Shown here: positions 1 to 11,630 of the stretch, one piece after another
Position numbering within the stretch: the first letter of the stretch is position 1
Layout of the letters: the number at the start of each line of letters is the position of its first letter
The notes under the pieces: generated by a model
The model's input: the letters and a program-made list of their open reading frames with translations, nothing else
Database searches by the model: none
Told to the model about the DNA's origin: nothing
Program-made: the position numbers and the translations under genes
NCBI GenBank assembly: GCA_032191485.1
Contig: JAVDOI010000003.1
Location: 7,969,486-8,033,485 of the forward strand
DNA length: 64,000 nucleotides
Direction of reading: 5' to 3'
Source: Leptoclinus maculatus
Lineage: Eukaryota > Chordata > Actinopteri > Perciformes > Stichaeidae

Positions 1-133
1 TAGAGCCACACCAGTCTGCCCAGTGAGACTAACATACCTCATGGGCAGGCTGAGTGAGATGAAGTGAAAGCGAGGGTCAGGAGAGGATATGGCGTCTCTC
101 GTTTACTAGCTGTTCTCTCGAAGTGTGACTTAC

Positions 134-232
134 TGTTTCTCAACATCTTCCACCATGCGGTCAATGCCGTCCTTTGAGGGGACATGGGTGCCGTGGATCA
201 GGCTGTTGGATGTGGGGTGGAAGTCCACACCG
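134..232 (-). CDS. syf2: SYF2 coding exon 6 (last one in window)
   Basis: The exon is 99 bases with acceptor tccacag and donor CA/gtaagt. It encodes GVDFHPTSNSLIHGTHVPSK, then DGIDRMVEDVEKQ. It matches the conserved 'FFPTSNSLLHGTHVPS' block. The next exon lies beyond the left edge; nothing in 1-133 continues the protein. Confidence 0.93.
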
Positions 233-3200
233 CTGTGGAGCAGCAGCAAAGGAATTAGACACGCAAAACCAGAGATAATCACAATTTGAACATACTTAAA
301 ACAGACTTCTCTATTCCATCATTGTGATGATGGTCATCCCAATGAAAGGAGATAATGTGGCCGCGGGGGGGGAAATATGTATGTGCATCCTTCACGGCTC
401 TGCATGATCAACAGTCTTTAGAGGGTGAATAACCTGCAGGCAACAAACTCTTCTTCAAACTTGCGTTGCACTTTAAAACTTCTTGAAATTACTTCGGGGT
501 GTGTTTCAAAACAGACCTCGGGGCAGACGAGGGAGTACACGACTTCACATATAGAAAATGCTTTGTTCACATGTGATGAGTGAACCCTGAGAGGATTACG
601 ACAAAATGTTACAATTCATTTCACTTGACGAGAGATTTCACAGCTACGGTCGTAATAGCAGAGACGTCTCATGCCATCCTCCTCATGGCCCCGTTATTAG
701 TAATGCCAGATTTCTTCTCATGTTGAGCCGTCTGTCTATCTGGATAAAGAGCACAAATACAGTATTGGTAACTCACCAATCCTCCCTCTGCTTCTCATAG
801 CCTTCCATGTCTGGTCTGATTTGCCTGGTGAGCCTCTGGTACTGTCGGAATTGGGCCTCAGCATAACCTGCAGTCCATTGTGTGAGACGGAGAGCAATAC
901 AAAAATTGAGTAATAATTACCGGAACAAACAGCAAGCAGGCACGAGGCTCAGCAACACATCCCGCGGGTGGTGAGGCAACTCTCCTTCTCCCTTCCTCTC
1001 TTGAGGCCCCTCTGGTGATCATTTTCTCCCCACGGGTTTTAATTCAGAGGTTTTGATGCAACAGATGGAAGTCATATTTATGAGACCCAGGAGATTAAAT
1101 TCAAAGCAGTTCAACAAAGATTAAGATCCCAAGAGGTCCTTACATGCAACCAGTATTGCTCTGTACACTGCTGCTACATAGGACTTAGGCAGCAGCACTT
1201 CCCTGTTTGGTGGAAGTGGGGGAAACACGCCATGGCACAGCAGAACCCACGGTGAACCGCTTGTTTCCTCAAGAGTAAACTGTATTAAATTACAATTTCC
1301 TAAATGAGTAGACTGAGGTTCTGTGGTGTCATGCCTAAAATAAAGTTTGATCCAATTGCCATTTGCTTCCAAGTTACTTCCTGACGCCACGATAACATTC
1401 CAGCGTCAATACAATCAGTGAGAACCACTTCAGTGTGTTAAACAATGATTCGATTAGATGTGAAAGGGACAAATGATTGATCGAGATATGTGTAATTAGT
1501 TTAGATTTCTTTTCAAACGGCCACAGTCTTCAGTCTGTACTTTATTATTTCAGACAGCTGTTTATTTGTTTAAGTGAATATGAGGTTGGTGCCAACATGT
1601 GTTGTGTCATTAAAAGATGGCATCCTTTTGGTTCCTTCTACCAACAAAAGTTAGTTGCAAAACAATGTAGTGCTGGTTACTACAACAGGATTGTATGAAG
1701 TGTATTACACATGACTTTGAGCTGATTGTCTGTGTACATTGGCGCTTGTTTTTAAAGATTAATGAAGCGTGCTTTGCAACACCGTACATTGGTGTCAGAC
1801 GGGGGTTGCAGACGCACCCGGCGGAGATCTACGCTTTACTCAGCATGGAGTAAGTGCAACCAAAGAGTACGCTGCACACAACTTATGTGCGTCTTCACTG
1901 GAGACCCCGCCACCAACCTGCAAATCCTGTGTCTGGGTTCTTCTTCCTTTTCTTCCTCTCAAACCGCTCTGCATCTTCAGCTGTGATTTCAAGCAGTTTC
2001 ACTCTGTGATAGTCCTCCCCTTTGTCAGCACATTCCTGAAAGAAAAACACGAATATGTTACGTATGTATAAATGATTCGATATGTCGTGAGTAAACTGCC
2101 CCTATGCTGAGTTTGTGGCAGTATTCAAGATGTAATGATGGAGATGTATTGAATCGTTATCATTCTCTTAAGAGAAAGCAGTGACAAAAACAAATAATCT
2201 ATGCTCTGAATATATGCATCACCAGAGCGCCATAGGGATTATAGGGGTGTATTAAATTAAAGGCAGGGTGTCAACTAAATATCTTGCACTGTGATGTATG
2301 CGTTACCACAGCACTTGGCCTCAGTCAGTGCTATTTTACTTAATCAAAACACTTTTATCCAAAAAGCACCCCTCCTCTTGAGCAAACTACACCGATCCTT
2401 AGAAATAATGTTATGGTACTTCAGCTTCATCACAAGCATGCCAACGTGAAGAGAGCGATGACATCTTAGATTACTTCTGATCGGGGCCATCTTGTCATCA
2501 TTCTGAATATGCACAGTACTATAGAGTTTGTAAGTACTTGAATACTTAAGAGGCTTAAATACTTTTTTCTTTTCGTCTTCAGCGACCTCCCACTCCAGTC
2601 TGGCTTTCTTAGCCTCCCAGTTAGTCGGGAGTTTCAGTCTCTTGTCCTCCTCCACGACCTCCTGGTGGTTGAGCTTACGTGCTTCATTCTGCAACGGGAA
2701 AACAACACGCGATGACACGTTGTGCACGTAAATAAACACATATCCATGTAATCACGTAAATAAACACACATCCATGTAATCACGTAAGAGTTGGCCTCTA
2801 TAACGTAAATGTGACTTCATTAAAACTCTTAACTCACCCGTTTGAAATGTAACTCTCGAAATTTCCGTAGTCTCGCTTCCCTCTTCTCGGAGGAATGAGT
2901 TTCAGTCTGCTCCTCCTCTTCTGTGGCTGTAGCAGACTCCTGAAAATACCGACGGTGAACGTTATCTTTGGATAATACATTATAAAACGAGACTGTTTAT
3001 CGACCGAGTGTCGACTCTTACAGACAAGATGGTGACGCGCTAGCGTTAGTTAGCACTCGCTAGCATCGGTTAGCTTAGCACCACAACGCGAGATTGTAAA
3101 CAACAAGTGAGGAACAGAAACACGCTCTCCGCCGGCAATATGACACATCGCCCGTAAAGGAATTATATTATTGGACTGTAATTTGACACAATATAAAACA

Positions 3201-3257
3201 AATTGGGTAATTTGACATTAAAATGGAGAAGTTACGAACCTCAATACTGGACGCCAT
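134..3257 (-). CDS. syf2: SYF2 pre-mRNA splicing factor, 5' six coding exons (3' end outside window)
   Basis: SYF2 is a small, highly charged nuclear protein of the Prp19-associated (NineTeen) complex that joins the spliceosome around activation; it is also known as a binding partner of the cyclin-D-type regulator GCIP. The coding sequence joins, on the minus strand, 3257-3240, 2939-2838, 2688-2563, 2035-1918, 867-777 and 232-134: 554 bases, or 184 codons plus 2 bases. Every junction has AG/GT ends and the phases agree (0, 0, 0, 1, 2). Recognition rests on near-identity to vertebrate SYF2 in exon 3 (NEARKLNHQEVVEEDKRLKL, then NWEAKKARLEWE), in exon 4 (EDY..VKLLEI.AEDAER.ERKK.KKNPD) and in exon 6 (HPTSNSL.HGTHVPS..GIDRMV.D.EKQ). 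Vertebrate SYF2 is about 240 residues, so roughly the last 55-60 (the conserved tyrosine- and asparagine-rich tail) lie to the left of base 1. The start ATG at 3257-3255 has A at -3 and G at +4. No frameshift or internal stop is seen, so the gene looks intact. Introns are 149-1050 bp. Confidence 0.95.
777..867 (-). CDS. syf2: SYF2 coding exon 5
   Basis: The exon is 91 bases with acceptor ctgcag and donor TTG/gtgag. The translation runs GYAEAQFRQYQRLTRQIRPD, then MEGYEKQRED, matching the family's 'AQLRQYHRLTKQIKPDMETYE' segment. It ends in phase 2; the split codon joined to exon 6 reads Cys, a position that varies in the family. Confidence 0.93.
868..1917 (-). other. SYF2 intron 4, no gene inside
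   Basis: This is the longest SYF2 intron in the window (1050 bp). A minus-strand open frame of 89 codons at 1121-1390 has no family resemblance and no splice partners; I treat it as chance. No clear repeat is seen. Confidence 0.6.
1918..2035 (-). CDS. syf2: SYF2 coding exon 4
   Basis: The exon is 118 bases (39 codons plus 1) with acceptor tttcag and donor GCAG/gttggt. It encodes ECADKGEDY, then VKLLEITAEDAERFERKK and a basic run before NPD. It corresponds to the lysine-rich middle of SYF2. Confidence 0.94.
2563..2688 (-). CDS. syf2: SYF2 coding exon 3
   Basis: This exon is 42 codons, phase 0 on both sides, with acceptor ttgcag and donor AAA/gtattt. It is the most conserved block in the window (NEARKLNHQEVVEEDKRLKL ... 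NWEAKKARLEWE), nearly identical to mammalian SYF2. The open frame continues past the donor into the intron, but that continuation does not resemble the family. Confidence 0.96.
2725..2787. repeat. 28-bp tandem repeat in SYF2 intron 2
   Basis: Two adjacent 28-bp units (2725-2752 and 2753-2780) differ at one position. A partial third unit (cacgtaa) follows. It sits just upstream (gene sense) of the exon 3 acceptor. Confidence 0.9.
2838..2939 (-). CDS. syf2: SYF2 coding exon 2
   Basis: This exon is 34 codons, phase 0 on both sides, with acceptor ttttcag and donor gtgagt. It encodes an acidic run (ESATATEEEEQTE) followed by EKREARLRKFRELHFKR, which matches the conserved 'RLRKFRELHL' segment that opens the SYF2 family domain. 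Confidence 0.93.
3240..3257 (-). CDS. syf2: SYF2 coding exon 1 (start codon)
   Basis: It encodes MASSIE and ends at a consensus-like donor (GAG/gttcg) in phase 0. The N terminus of SYF2 is poorly conserved between vertebrates, so the start is chosen from the strong Kozak context (acaATGG), the good donor, and the in-frame join to the acidic exon 2. Intron 1 is 300 bp. Confidence 0.85.
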
Positions 3258-3300
3258 TGTTGCACTGCACGGAGGACGAAACAGGAAGTGTGACGTTCAC
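3258..3300 (-). promoter_or_regulatory. SYF2 proximal promoter / 5' UTR with ETS and CRE-like sites
   Basis: An ETS-type site (acaggaagtg, 3281-3290, plus-strand reading) directly abuts a CRE-like half site (tgacgt, 3291-3296), 24 bp upstream of the SYF2 ATG. The ATG itself is in a YY1-like setting (aATGGCGtC). ETS plus YY1 without a TATA box is typical of housekeeping promoters. The transcription start cannot be fixed from sequence alone. Confidence 0.55.
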
Positions 3301-3550
3301 ACCGGATATTACGCAGAACATAAACACTTTAGACTTTATTATTCGGTCAGAAAATATTTAAACAGAAATATAAAATGTGCGAGAAAGCTCCATTTCTTTC
3401 AATAAAAATTACCGCATCGATTTTTCAAGCAGTTTTCTGCAATGTGGATTGAAATCACAATACCAAAAGTCCTTTCTACAACCTACTTGATTTTTGCCCA
3501 ATAAGATAATCTTCATTTTTCTTCATATTCTCTCTCTCCCTCCTCCCTCT

Positions 3551-3602
3551 TTTATATACACACCCACATATATTTATATATATATACATATATATACATA
3601 TG
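3551..3602. repeat. TA-rich low-complexity tract
   Basis: It is an alternating T/A run interrupted by C, preceded by a CT-rich stretch. Simple-sequence DNA. Confidence 0.8.
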
Positions 3603-3604
3603 AT

Positions 3605-3722
3605 GTCTTGGTTGACTAAGACCTGTAGTCGATAAGTCGTTTTTTATGCTGTTTCATGCTGAATGACATATTTAAACTTTTTTACAGAACTGTCGATTAA
3701 AATAAACCAATCGATTAGTCAA
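3605..3722. mobile_element. Degenerate fish interspersed repeat ('cgattagtcaa' type)
   Basis: Wording at 3605-3635 (gtcttggttgactaagacc) and 3690-3722 (gtcgattaa..tcgattagtcaa) matches a repeat I recognise from teleost genomes, with short inverted cgatta/taatcg words. I cannot name the family with certainty, and the copy is badly decayed. Confidence 0.45.
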
Positions 3723-4070
3723 TTTCTTTGCTCAACAACAACTTTTTGTATGACATTGTGCACAATTCAAGAATCTGACTCTTTGTGTTTTACTCTAGCT
3801 AAGAATTTTGAATTATGCATGCTAAAGGAGTCTATCACAAAAATGAAATGTACTGGTATAACTAAGTGTGTAACTAAGTAAGCATGCCCATGGTCTCCCC
3901 AGTAACGATGGACAATTAAGAAAATTCTGTCATGTGAAAGAGGTTTTTACATCATTCCTCTCTAAAAGAGCTGGAGGCCTTTTCTTGTTCAACAGATGGT
4001 ATTTTGTTATTTCCCACAACTCCAACAGATGTTCTCTATCTTATTTTGATTTAGAGTTTTCAGGCGTCGA

Positions 4071-4169
4071 AATAATGATAATAACAAAAACAATATTATT
4101 AATAATAGTAATTATACTAATATGAATATCAACTACTGTTATTATTATTATCAACAATAATAATAATAG
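4071..4169. repeat. Imperfect AAT/ATT trinucleotide region
   Basis: Interrupted aat and att triplets, with the cleanest run at 4155-4168. Confidence 0.8.
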
Positions 4170-4809
4170 CATTTTTTTTTAGCCCAAGGACACTTGAAAA
4201 GACACAAGAAACAACAACATAAGAAAAAAAAAAGTATAGGACAGTGTTGTCTGGAGTTGAAAACTGGCAACCCTGAACCAGTGTCATGTCATCAGAGCCA
4301 AGTTATTAGACATAAAATCAATGTTAAACCTGTAACATCACCACAAGAAACTCTTACTTCAATTATTTGCCTTAATGTAATGATCTTTTCATCATAGCAC
4401 CGCGGCAAAAAGGAATTGCCAGGCATCATGAATCCTACAGAAATTCTTTGTACCATTTTAAACTGGGCCATCTTGCTTTCCTTTGAAGTTCGAATTCATT
4501 GAAAAATACTGCTAGACTAATGGAAACTGGCACGATGCACACAGGCAGAAATCATGAATATGACTGGAGGTTATACAGTGAGAGGCATGAAAGGTCAAGC
4601 ACAAAGTCCTCAGTGTGCCACACAGAGAATCCGTTCAGACTCCCCTAAACTCAATTGTTACGGTTGTTTTTGCTGTAGAGAAATGGAATCTCATATGTAT
4701 CAGCGATGCATGTTATCACAGAAAGACACAAGTATCAATCAGGGCCTTGGACCTCCAAATATGATTCTATGATCAGAACAGAAGACAAAAGGTAAACACT
4801 TTCCAGAGC

Positions 4810-4985
4810 CATTCGAGGCATGTTTGACTTACCAAAATGGATGTGCTCCCCGTTTGATTGCATTATACTAATAGAGCTCTTTTGGAGGATGTAATTAAGT
4901 GGAGTTTATAGTCTTAGATTAAAGCATCCTCTAGATCACAGGCAATGTTAATGGAGTGATGCATTTTCACTGGAAACCAGATGGG
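4810..4985. promoter_or_regulatory. Candidate conserved noncoding element
   Basis: A non-repetitive stretch rich in homeodomain-type words (tttgattgcattata, gtaattaag, gttaatgg). Status as an enhancer is inference; no conservation could be tested. Confidence 0.22.
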
Positions 4986-6153
4986 AGCACATCACAACAG
5001 AACAAAACATCATTGGCTCCAGTAATGGGCAGGGCTCTACTATTGCCATGCAAAAAGAGAAAACATCTCCATAATAAATGACTCTCAGATGAAGAGAGAG
5101 TAACAGCAAAGCAACAGGGAAAAGAGCAAATGAGCACTTCCTCTCTATTTAATTAAGATCTACAATGGCAGAGTGCAGAACACTTGTAAAGCAACAGGAA
5201 TAGAGTTGTGTCGATGGTTTTTATATTTCCAGATGTCAAGACAAAGCGAGCGGGAGAGTTTACGGTATGTCTTATGGGCGTGTTCTTTGTCTTCAATAGC
5301 TGTTAATCTCTTTGTTGCCCACACATCCTTAACAGTTCTCAAGTACTCTCACAAGTAAACTTAACTGCCCTCAGGGTGCATTCACTCACTGACCCTGAAG
5401 CTCCAACATGTTTTGCTTGGACAGATTGTAACGTCACGTTTAATGTTCTTGTCATGCATGAACCCAAAGTACAGTTTAGTAGCTTCCATTTTACTTGAAG
5501 GGGATTCAAATAACTAAACTGTGTTCGGGGACCTGCTACACAACGCATGCATTATAACTGACATCAATCAGTCAAGAGAAGATGAAATATTTGCACGATT
5601 ACAGGAACATTTAACTTCAGGGACATATTGTGTGACAACACCAACACAAAAAAGGAAAAGGAGTCTTTCTGTTCATTCCTTGTGCCAGCACTTGTCATCG
5701 GCCCGACAACAGCTTCACATGTTACAGCAGAGATTGGCTTGATCTAAATTTGAAATCCAAACTGGCTTCGTGACAGGCGATGTGAGGATCTAAGCAATGC
5801 TGTCATTGCCAGTTAAGGGATACTAAACTTTGGTGCAGCACGGCATGGATCTCACATGTGCTGGGGCCACCCAAAAATGCTGAACAGTCACTCCTCGATA
5901 TTAACTTTTCCACTCAGGCAAATCAGGCCTGAAATAGAGTAACATTATATCTGCAAATAAATTACACTTTCGGGGCACATTTCTACATAGCAGACCTCAT
6001 GGTCCTTTAAAACCATTAATCAAACTGGACATGATATTAGTTCAGTTTGCTACATGCTGTGAACCAGATACTATGTTTTTTGTACACACAGAGGTACATT
6101 TAACTGGCACTGTTATCTTGCTCTTAATAAGAGTTACTGTAGATAGCACATGG

Positions 6154-6170
6154 AGGGGGGGGTGGGGGGG
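6154..6170. repeat. G-rich run
   Basis: Two runs of G separated by a single T. Confidence 0.8.
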
Positions 6171-6446
6171 CTCTTGCTGGGCATACAGCTGCTTCACATC
6201 TGGAACGTAATATAAACATCACGGCCAATAAAATCATTCCATTTCCTTAATTACTATTCCTGTCATTTCCGCACTAAATGAAAAGTTATTAATTCAGGGC
6301 CAACACAAACACGCTTCTCCAACACGAGGAGCTACTCCTGAAGCGTCGCCACCCTGACTACAGGCCGCTGTCACTGGACTGGAACCACAAGCTCCTGCCT
6401 CGCTCTGCCGGCGCGTGTGTTTGTGTGAATGTGTAAACGTGAGAGA

Positions 6447-6468
6447 GTGTGTGTGTGTGTGTGTGTGT
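6447..6468. repeat. (GT)11 microsatellite
   Basis: Pure dinucleotide run. Confidence 0.95.
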
Positions 6469-6988
6469 CTATGGGGAACAGAGGCCAAGGCGCTGCAGAC
6501 ATGAATAGAAGACAAGATGGCGTCTTGTTTTCCGTCCTGTCCCAATGTTCCTACTGGTGCCAGAATAATCATGACAGGCGCAAACCCGTCCCGTCCTCAT
6601 CTCTCTCCTCCTCCCTCCCCTCTGCACCATTGCTCTTGTTCTTTTGCCGCTTCTCTGTGTTAAACTCGTGCCCTGCCACCTTTTTTCTCCACCCCATTTA
6701 TACCACTCTTCCCTTACATCCATTCTCTCCTTTGTTCTCCTCCAAATGCTCTCTAGTCAATGTTGGATAGCATGCTTGTTAACGTAACATATGGGTCGAT
6801 GATGAGACACACTGAGGAACCGTCTGCGATGTTGCCAAAATACTTTCTGCGGCTATACATGCTCTAAGTGAAGAATTGCGATATCTCGAAGGGTCATATG
6901 TCATCAAGCTAATTTCCAGCTGAGGCATTCCTCACACAGTCCATCACTACCCGCCGTCCCTTGCAGTCAAATTGCGCCCCATTGATTT

Positions 6989-7004
6989 GCTGCTGCTGCT
7001 GCTG
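6989..7004. repeat. (GCT)5 microsatellite
   Basis: Five GCT triplets. They are not in a supported coding frame. Confidence 0.85.
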
Positions 7005-10000
7005 TTTAAGACATATCCAAAGGGCATGGATGAATGGAGTGAACATCAAGCATCTTTGTGTCAACACAAATACCATCTTCCCCTGTAGGCAAAATAATGC
7101 TAATATTGCCCAGATCGTGATATGATATATAAGTATATGATTTGACACGCTACTAGCTCATCTGATTTCCAACGGAAGCCACTCAGAGGGGAAGAGGATT
7201 CGGTGAGCGACACATATACTTACACAGAAGACGCATGTGTGCACTCAAATACCACCAGTTTTGTTGTCAATGCTTTTGCTCCACCACACACAATTAAAGT
7301 CCCAATTAAAGGCCATTATGGGTTTTCCACTAGCAGCAACCACAGGGAGAGCAGCTCCACGGCCCGTACATTGCGGGCACACAGATGTCTCCTGTGTTGT
7401 CATCCAAAGGAACTCAGACTGATCCACAAACTTTATGATCATAATTACTGATCAAAATTAAAGTGCAACAACAATATAAACTCGCAATAAAAAAAAAAAA
7501 GTCTGAGCGATTCCGGTAAAACGGGCCAAGTGGGACTACCAGAGAGGATGTGTTTGTGAGATGTTCATCCTGAGATATAGTATGAAAGTAAACTGATGAG
7601 CAGTGACTGAAGCCACTTTCTCCTGCAGGCCTTTAAACTCTCATTTACCACAAGAGGGAAGCATTTCTCTGATATTTCACCAAAAACGACCATCCTATTG
7701 AAAAAAGGTAAAAAGGCCACATTTCCAAGTTTATTCTAACTTATGCAAATGTGTCTTTGTATCCCACGGCCACAGTCACCAACAGATTTGAGTTCTCACC
7801 ACAGATGAAAGCGCTGGGCTCCCATATCTGCTGCGAAGCATCTCCTCACCGCTGTGCCCACACACCAGTTCAACCCGAGTGTCTTCCCCCCTGAGCGTGG
7901 CCCAAAAGCATCATGGGTTTCCGCTTCTGTGTTCCCATCCTCTTACCCAGCGACCTTAATGAGAGAGTGAAGTTCTCACTTGGCCAAACAATGCGCTATT
8001 GTAAAGGGCCAGTCAACAGCTTCCGGACATGCAGCTGTGCAGGGCCGGCAGTCTTTCTTATCTGGCCCGAACCTGACACGCAAAATCTGTTGCCAGATCA
8101 AATAACCTCACACAGACACACACACGTGTCAAAACGCCTGTTGGCACGCACACACTCGAACAAAGTGAATCCCATTCCCACCCAATTTTGTGCTCTGAGA
8201 ACTTACTTAGTGCGAAAAACTGCAGTGGCTCCTTTTATCTCCAGTTCAAAGCGATGGATCTAATTCCTAATCTGATGATGAAAAAAAACCAGATCTATCT
8301 AAAAGAAGTGTCAACAACAACACCATTGAACTGCCGGGTGATAAATGAGCTCTTTCTTCGTGGTCAGTATGGTTTATTCTCTAAACACTTTAGGGCTTAA
8401 AGGGGTGCTTTTATATTCGTCAACAAACTCATCTTATTTTAAGCAGAAAATTGCAATTTGGTCGTTCAGAATTTTCCCCTGGGAATGATGTCAAAGTTGG
8501 ATTTGCAATGTAAGAAAATGTAATGATTATATCAAGTTATAGCATTTGTAGTTTGCTTTTTTTTTGTGAACCTATTTCACAGCCATAACAAAATCTAAAA
8601 TTGAGGTTTAAAGTTAATTCTATCATCTTTCAATCATACATAAAGATAGTTATTACTGTATATATCATTAAAAAAGACAGCTGGGTGAAGTCCATGAACA
8701 TGATGAAGATCATATGAAAAGGTCCAGAACAGCCACTGAATGGAACTGTGGATATTTTGATAGAACGCTGGTTTAAAGCTTTGGTACCATAAGTGTGAGT
8801 CAGCGAACAAACCAGGTGAACAAATGCTATTTGGTTAAAACAAACAAGGTCACATCGGCAACAGCTACATTAAGAACTAGAATCATCCATTGAATGGAAA
8901 CACCGCTATCAATGGATGAGTAAATCGCGTGGAGCTAAACTGTGGTGAACACAACACACTACGCAATCATTCATAGGATAATATTATACACTACTTAAAC
9001 TTGAAAATGGCACTCACCGATGATTAGTAATGGAAGTGTAATCCAAACAAGAATCTGGACTTACATTGACATGCTTTATTGGCACATCAAGGATAGTTCT
9101 TCAGTATTGGAAGAGTCAGTCAAAGACGTGTCCAGAATTTGCTGTAAAGTTCAAATGAATATCTTCTGTTGAATCACTGATTGCAATGACTAATAATTAT
9201 CAGGGGGATTTCTAAGGAATTCATTCATTCATAAAAATGAGTAAATGTAAGGAAGCACACATTTCTGCAATTTTTACTGGTGAAATGAGCTGTCACTATA
9301 CTTTAAAACATATTTGAGCACTTCTGGCTTTTGACAGTGTTGAGATAGAGAGGAGAGAGAAAGGGGCTATGACAAAGGTCAAAGGTCCCTGAGGATATTT
9401 CAGCTATGTTGGCATCCTATTTGTACTTTATGTTTCTTAGTTGGTCTTATTATATGTCTAGCCACTCAAACGTGGCCAGGTTTGTTCTGCTTGTTCTCAT
9501 ATCTGTTCTACAAAGATTTTCTGTAAGATGTTATCTTGTGTCGCATTATGGCGTTCGTGTTTTGACTAATAAAAAAAAATATATAAAGAAAACCAAACTT
9601 TGCCGTGTCCAAAACAGAGGAAGCTACCATATTAGCTGTGCTGCAGAACCTGCAAGCTCCCAGCACCACCTAAATTTGTGCACAAATGAATGTTGTCACA
9701 TTGTATACGAAGGTGAGGAAACTCAATAGCGATGGCTGGTGGGCAGGTGAGAAATGCCAGGTCTGAGACGACAAGAGAGGTTAGCGCGCACAAGGAAGAG
9801 ATGAATCAGAACAAGAGGCAGAAGAGGAAAGAGAAGAGGACAGAGCTATGGCATGCAACCAAACCCATGACAACCAAATACAATTAATGACAAAAGCAAT
9901 TGCTGGTGCTGAAACAGGCTGAAAAAATTTGTGTAAATGTGTAAATATTTCCAGTGTGGTATTGGCACTATTTGGTCCATCAAGGGTCTGCGGGTGACTC

Positions 10001-10647
10001 GCAGTCATTAAAAGCAGACGCACACGTGGGAGTGCTGAACGGGACGAGGGAAAACAATGACGGATATTCCAGAGTCAATGAACTGTCTCGCGCCAGACAA
10101 TCTGCAGCGATGTAGGGTTATGTGTGTGAATGAATGAGGTGTTTCCCCTAACGTGGGCTATAATCTGAACCCTCTTGGGAGAGAGGAGCAGGCAGGAGTG
10201 CTGCGAAAAATGTTCAGCGTGAATTCAGACTGGGGGTCCCTTTCTAAACCTTGTACATGCAGGGGAGGGGGGGACAAAACACAGAACAAAAACACAGGAA
10301 TGTAGCAAAGGAGTAAAAAAGGAGTATTTGGAGAAATGGAGGGATAAAAAGGAAAGAAAAGGAGAGCATTAGGCAGAACAAGCTTGAGCCATGTGTAAAC
10401 AGAGTATAGAAACCAGATATGGCCAATCCTAAAGGTAATATACAGAGAGAATGCGTTTAGCAGAGTCCATTAAAGCCAAAAGCCTCTGAGGGAACGCTTC
10501 TCGCCAGACACGGGACTCTGATGGAGGTAGCCAAGACACTCTAACTCCAGGTTAGCCTCTCACTCTGAGTAATGGACCGGGGTGTTTTCAGACTCCCATG
10601 GCCCCTCGCGAGCCCCCCTATGATGAAGTTAGAGCGGCAGCGCTGCA

Positions 10648-10650
<3 letters not shown>

Positions 10651-10684
<34 letters not shown>
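10651..10684. repeat. (GA)17 microsatellite
   Basis: Pure GA run. It makes a false Arg-Glu repeat in overlapping reading frames. Confidence 0.95.
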
Positions 10685-10690
<6 letters not shown>

Positions 10691-11159
10691 CGTGCCCGTC
10701 TCCTGTTGCTGTTGAATGTAATTTCGGATCGTATTGCAGCGGAAGCACAACTGACAGAGGAGGAATCTATCGAATTCAGCTCAGACATCACAATAATATT
10801 GAGTCTTGTTTATAAACACACAGTCCGGATGCTTCGGGAGTATCATTCGTTTGAAAGCCCCAGCGCTGAGCTTCAGTGTGCTGAGAGCAAACTCCTAAAA
10901 GCGGTGTTTGTAATGGTGCCATTTGACACCTCTGCTTTTAAACTGTATTGGGCTAACAAAAGACGATAAGTTGGTTAATTTGGATAGACATTTCCTCTGT
11001 AGCACCTCAGTACGAATCTGATAGTTACACAGTCAATTATCAATCGGGACGTTGGATTGATACAACTTTCATACATTTTATTTGTTAGTAATGTATGACA
11101 CCATTTTTGTACTACCACATGTAATACTTATATATATTTAAATTTGTGAAGAAGATGTA

Positions 11160-11630
11160 CTTATAGGCTCAGTGGGGTTTTGAGTTAAATGCTAATGCCA
11201 GCATGCTAACATGCTCACAATGACAACGCTAACATGCTGACATTCAGCAGGTATATCGTTTACTATGTTCACCATTGTATTTAGCATGTTAGCGTGCTTG
11301 CTAACATGTGCTAATTAGCACTGAACACAATTCAGCTGAGACCAATGGGAATATCACAGGTGCATGACTAAATACATGCAAAACTTAAATAACGGACACA
11401 TTTTGACCTGATGATGGCACTAGATGAAAAGCTAATTCATCCTGAGGGGAGCATGCAATTTGTTTTCCACCTTTTCATGGCGAACCAAAGTCATTAGCTA
11501 TCCTAATGAACGTCTGCACAACGTTTCAAGGCAACGCATCCAACAGATATTTCAGTCGGGACCAAACTGACTGGCCGTCCTACTGACATCACCATCACTA
11601 GACCCACCCTGCAAGTGTGGCTAAAAACGA
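11160..11630. mobile_element. Percomorph interspersed repeat ('gctaacatgctcacaatgac' family)
   Basis: The 11190-11345 part (gcatgctaacatgctcacaa, tagcatgttagcgtgcttgc, gctaattagcactgaacac) and the tail (gtttcaaggcaacgcatccaa, atatttcagtcgggaccaaa, ggctaaaaac near 11622) follow, in order, a very common teleost repeat. It has no coding capacity. The reading is by memory of the pattern; the family name is not certain. Confidence 0.75.

Larger units (their letters stand above)
3302..11159. other. Intergenic; no supported gene
   Basis: No frame here combines length, splice sites and family resemblance. The stretch holds AT-rich low-complexity DNA (3550-3602, 4071-4169), a degenerate interspersed repeat (3605-3722), short TG, GCT and GA microsatellites (6447-6468, 6989-7004, 10651-10684) and some complex islands such as 4810-4985 that could be regulatory. 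Confidence 0.6.

Noticed and set aside
1121..1390. 89-codon open frame inside SYF2 intron 4
   Set aside because: It lies on the same strand as SYF2 but has no acceptor/donor pair in phase and no resemblance to SYF2 isoforms.
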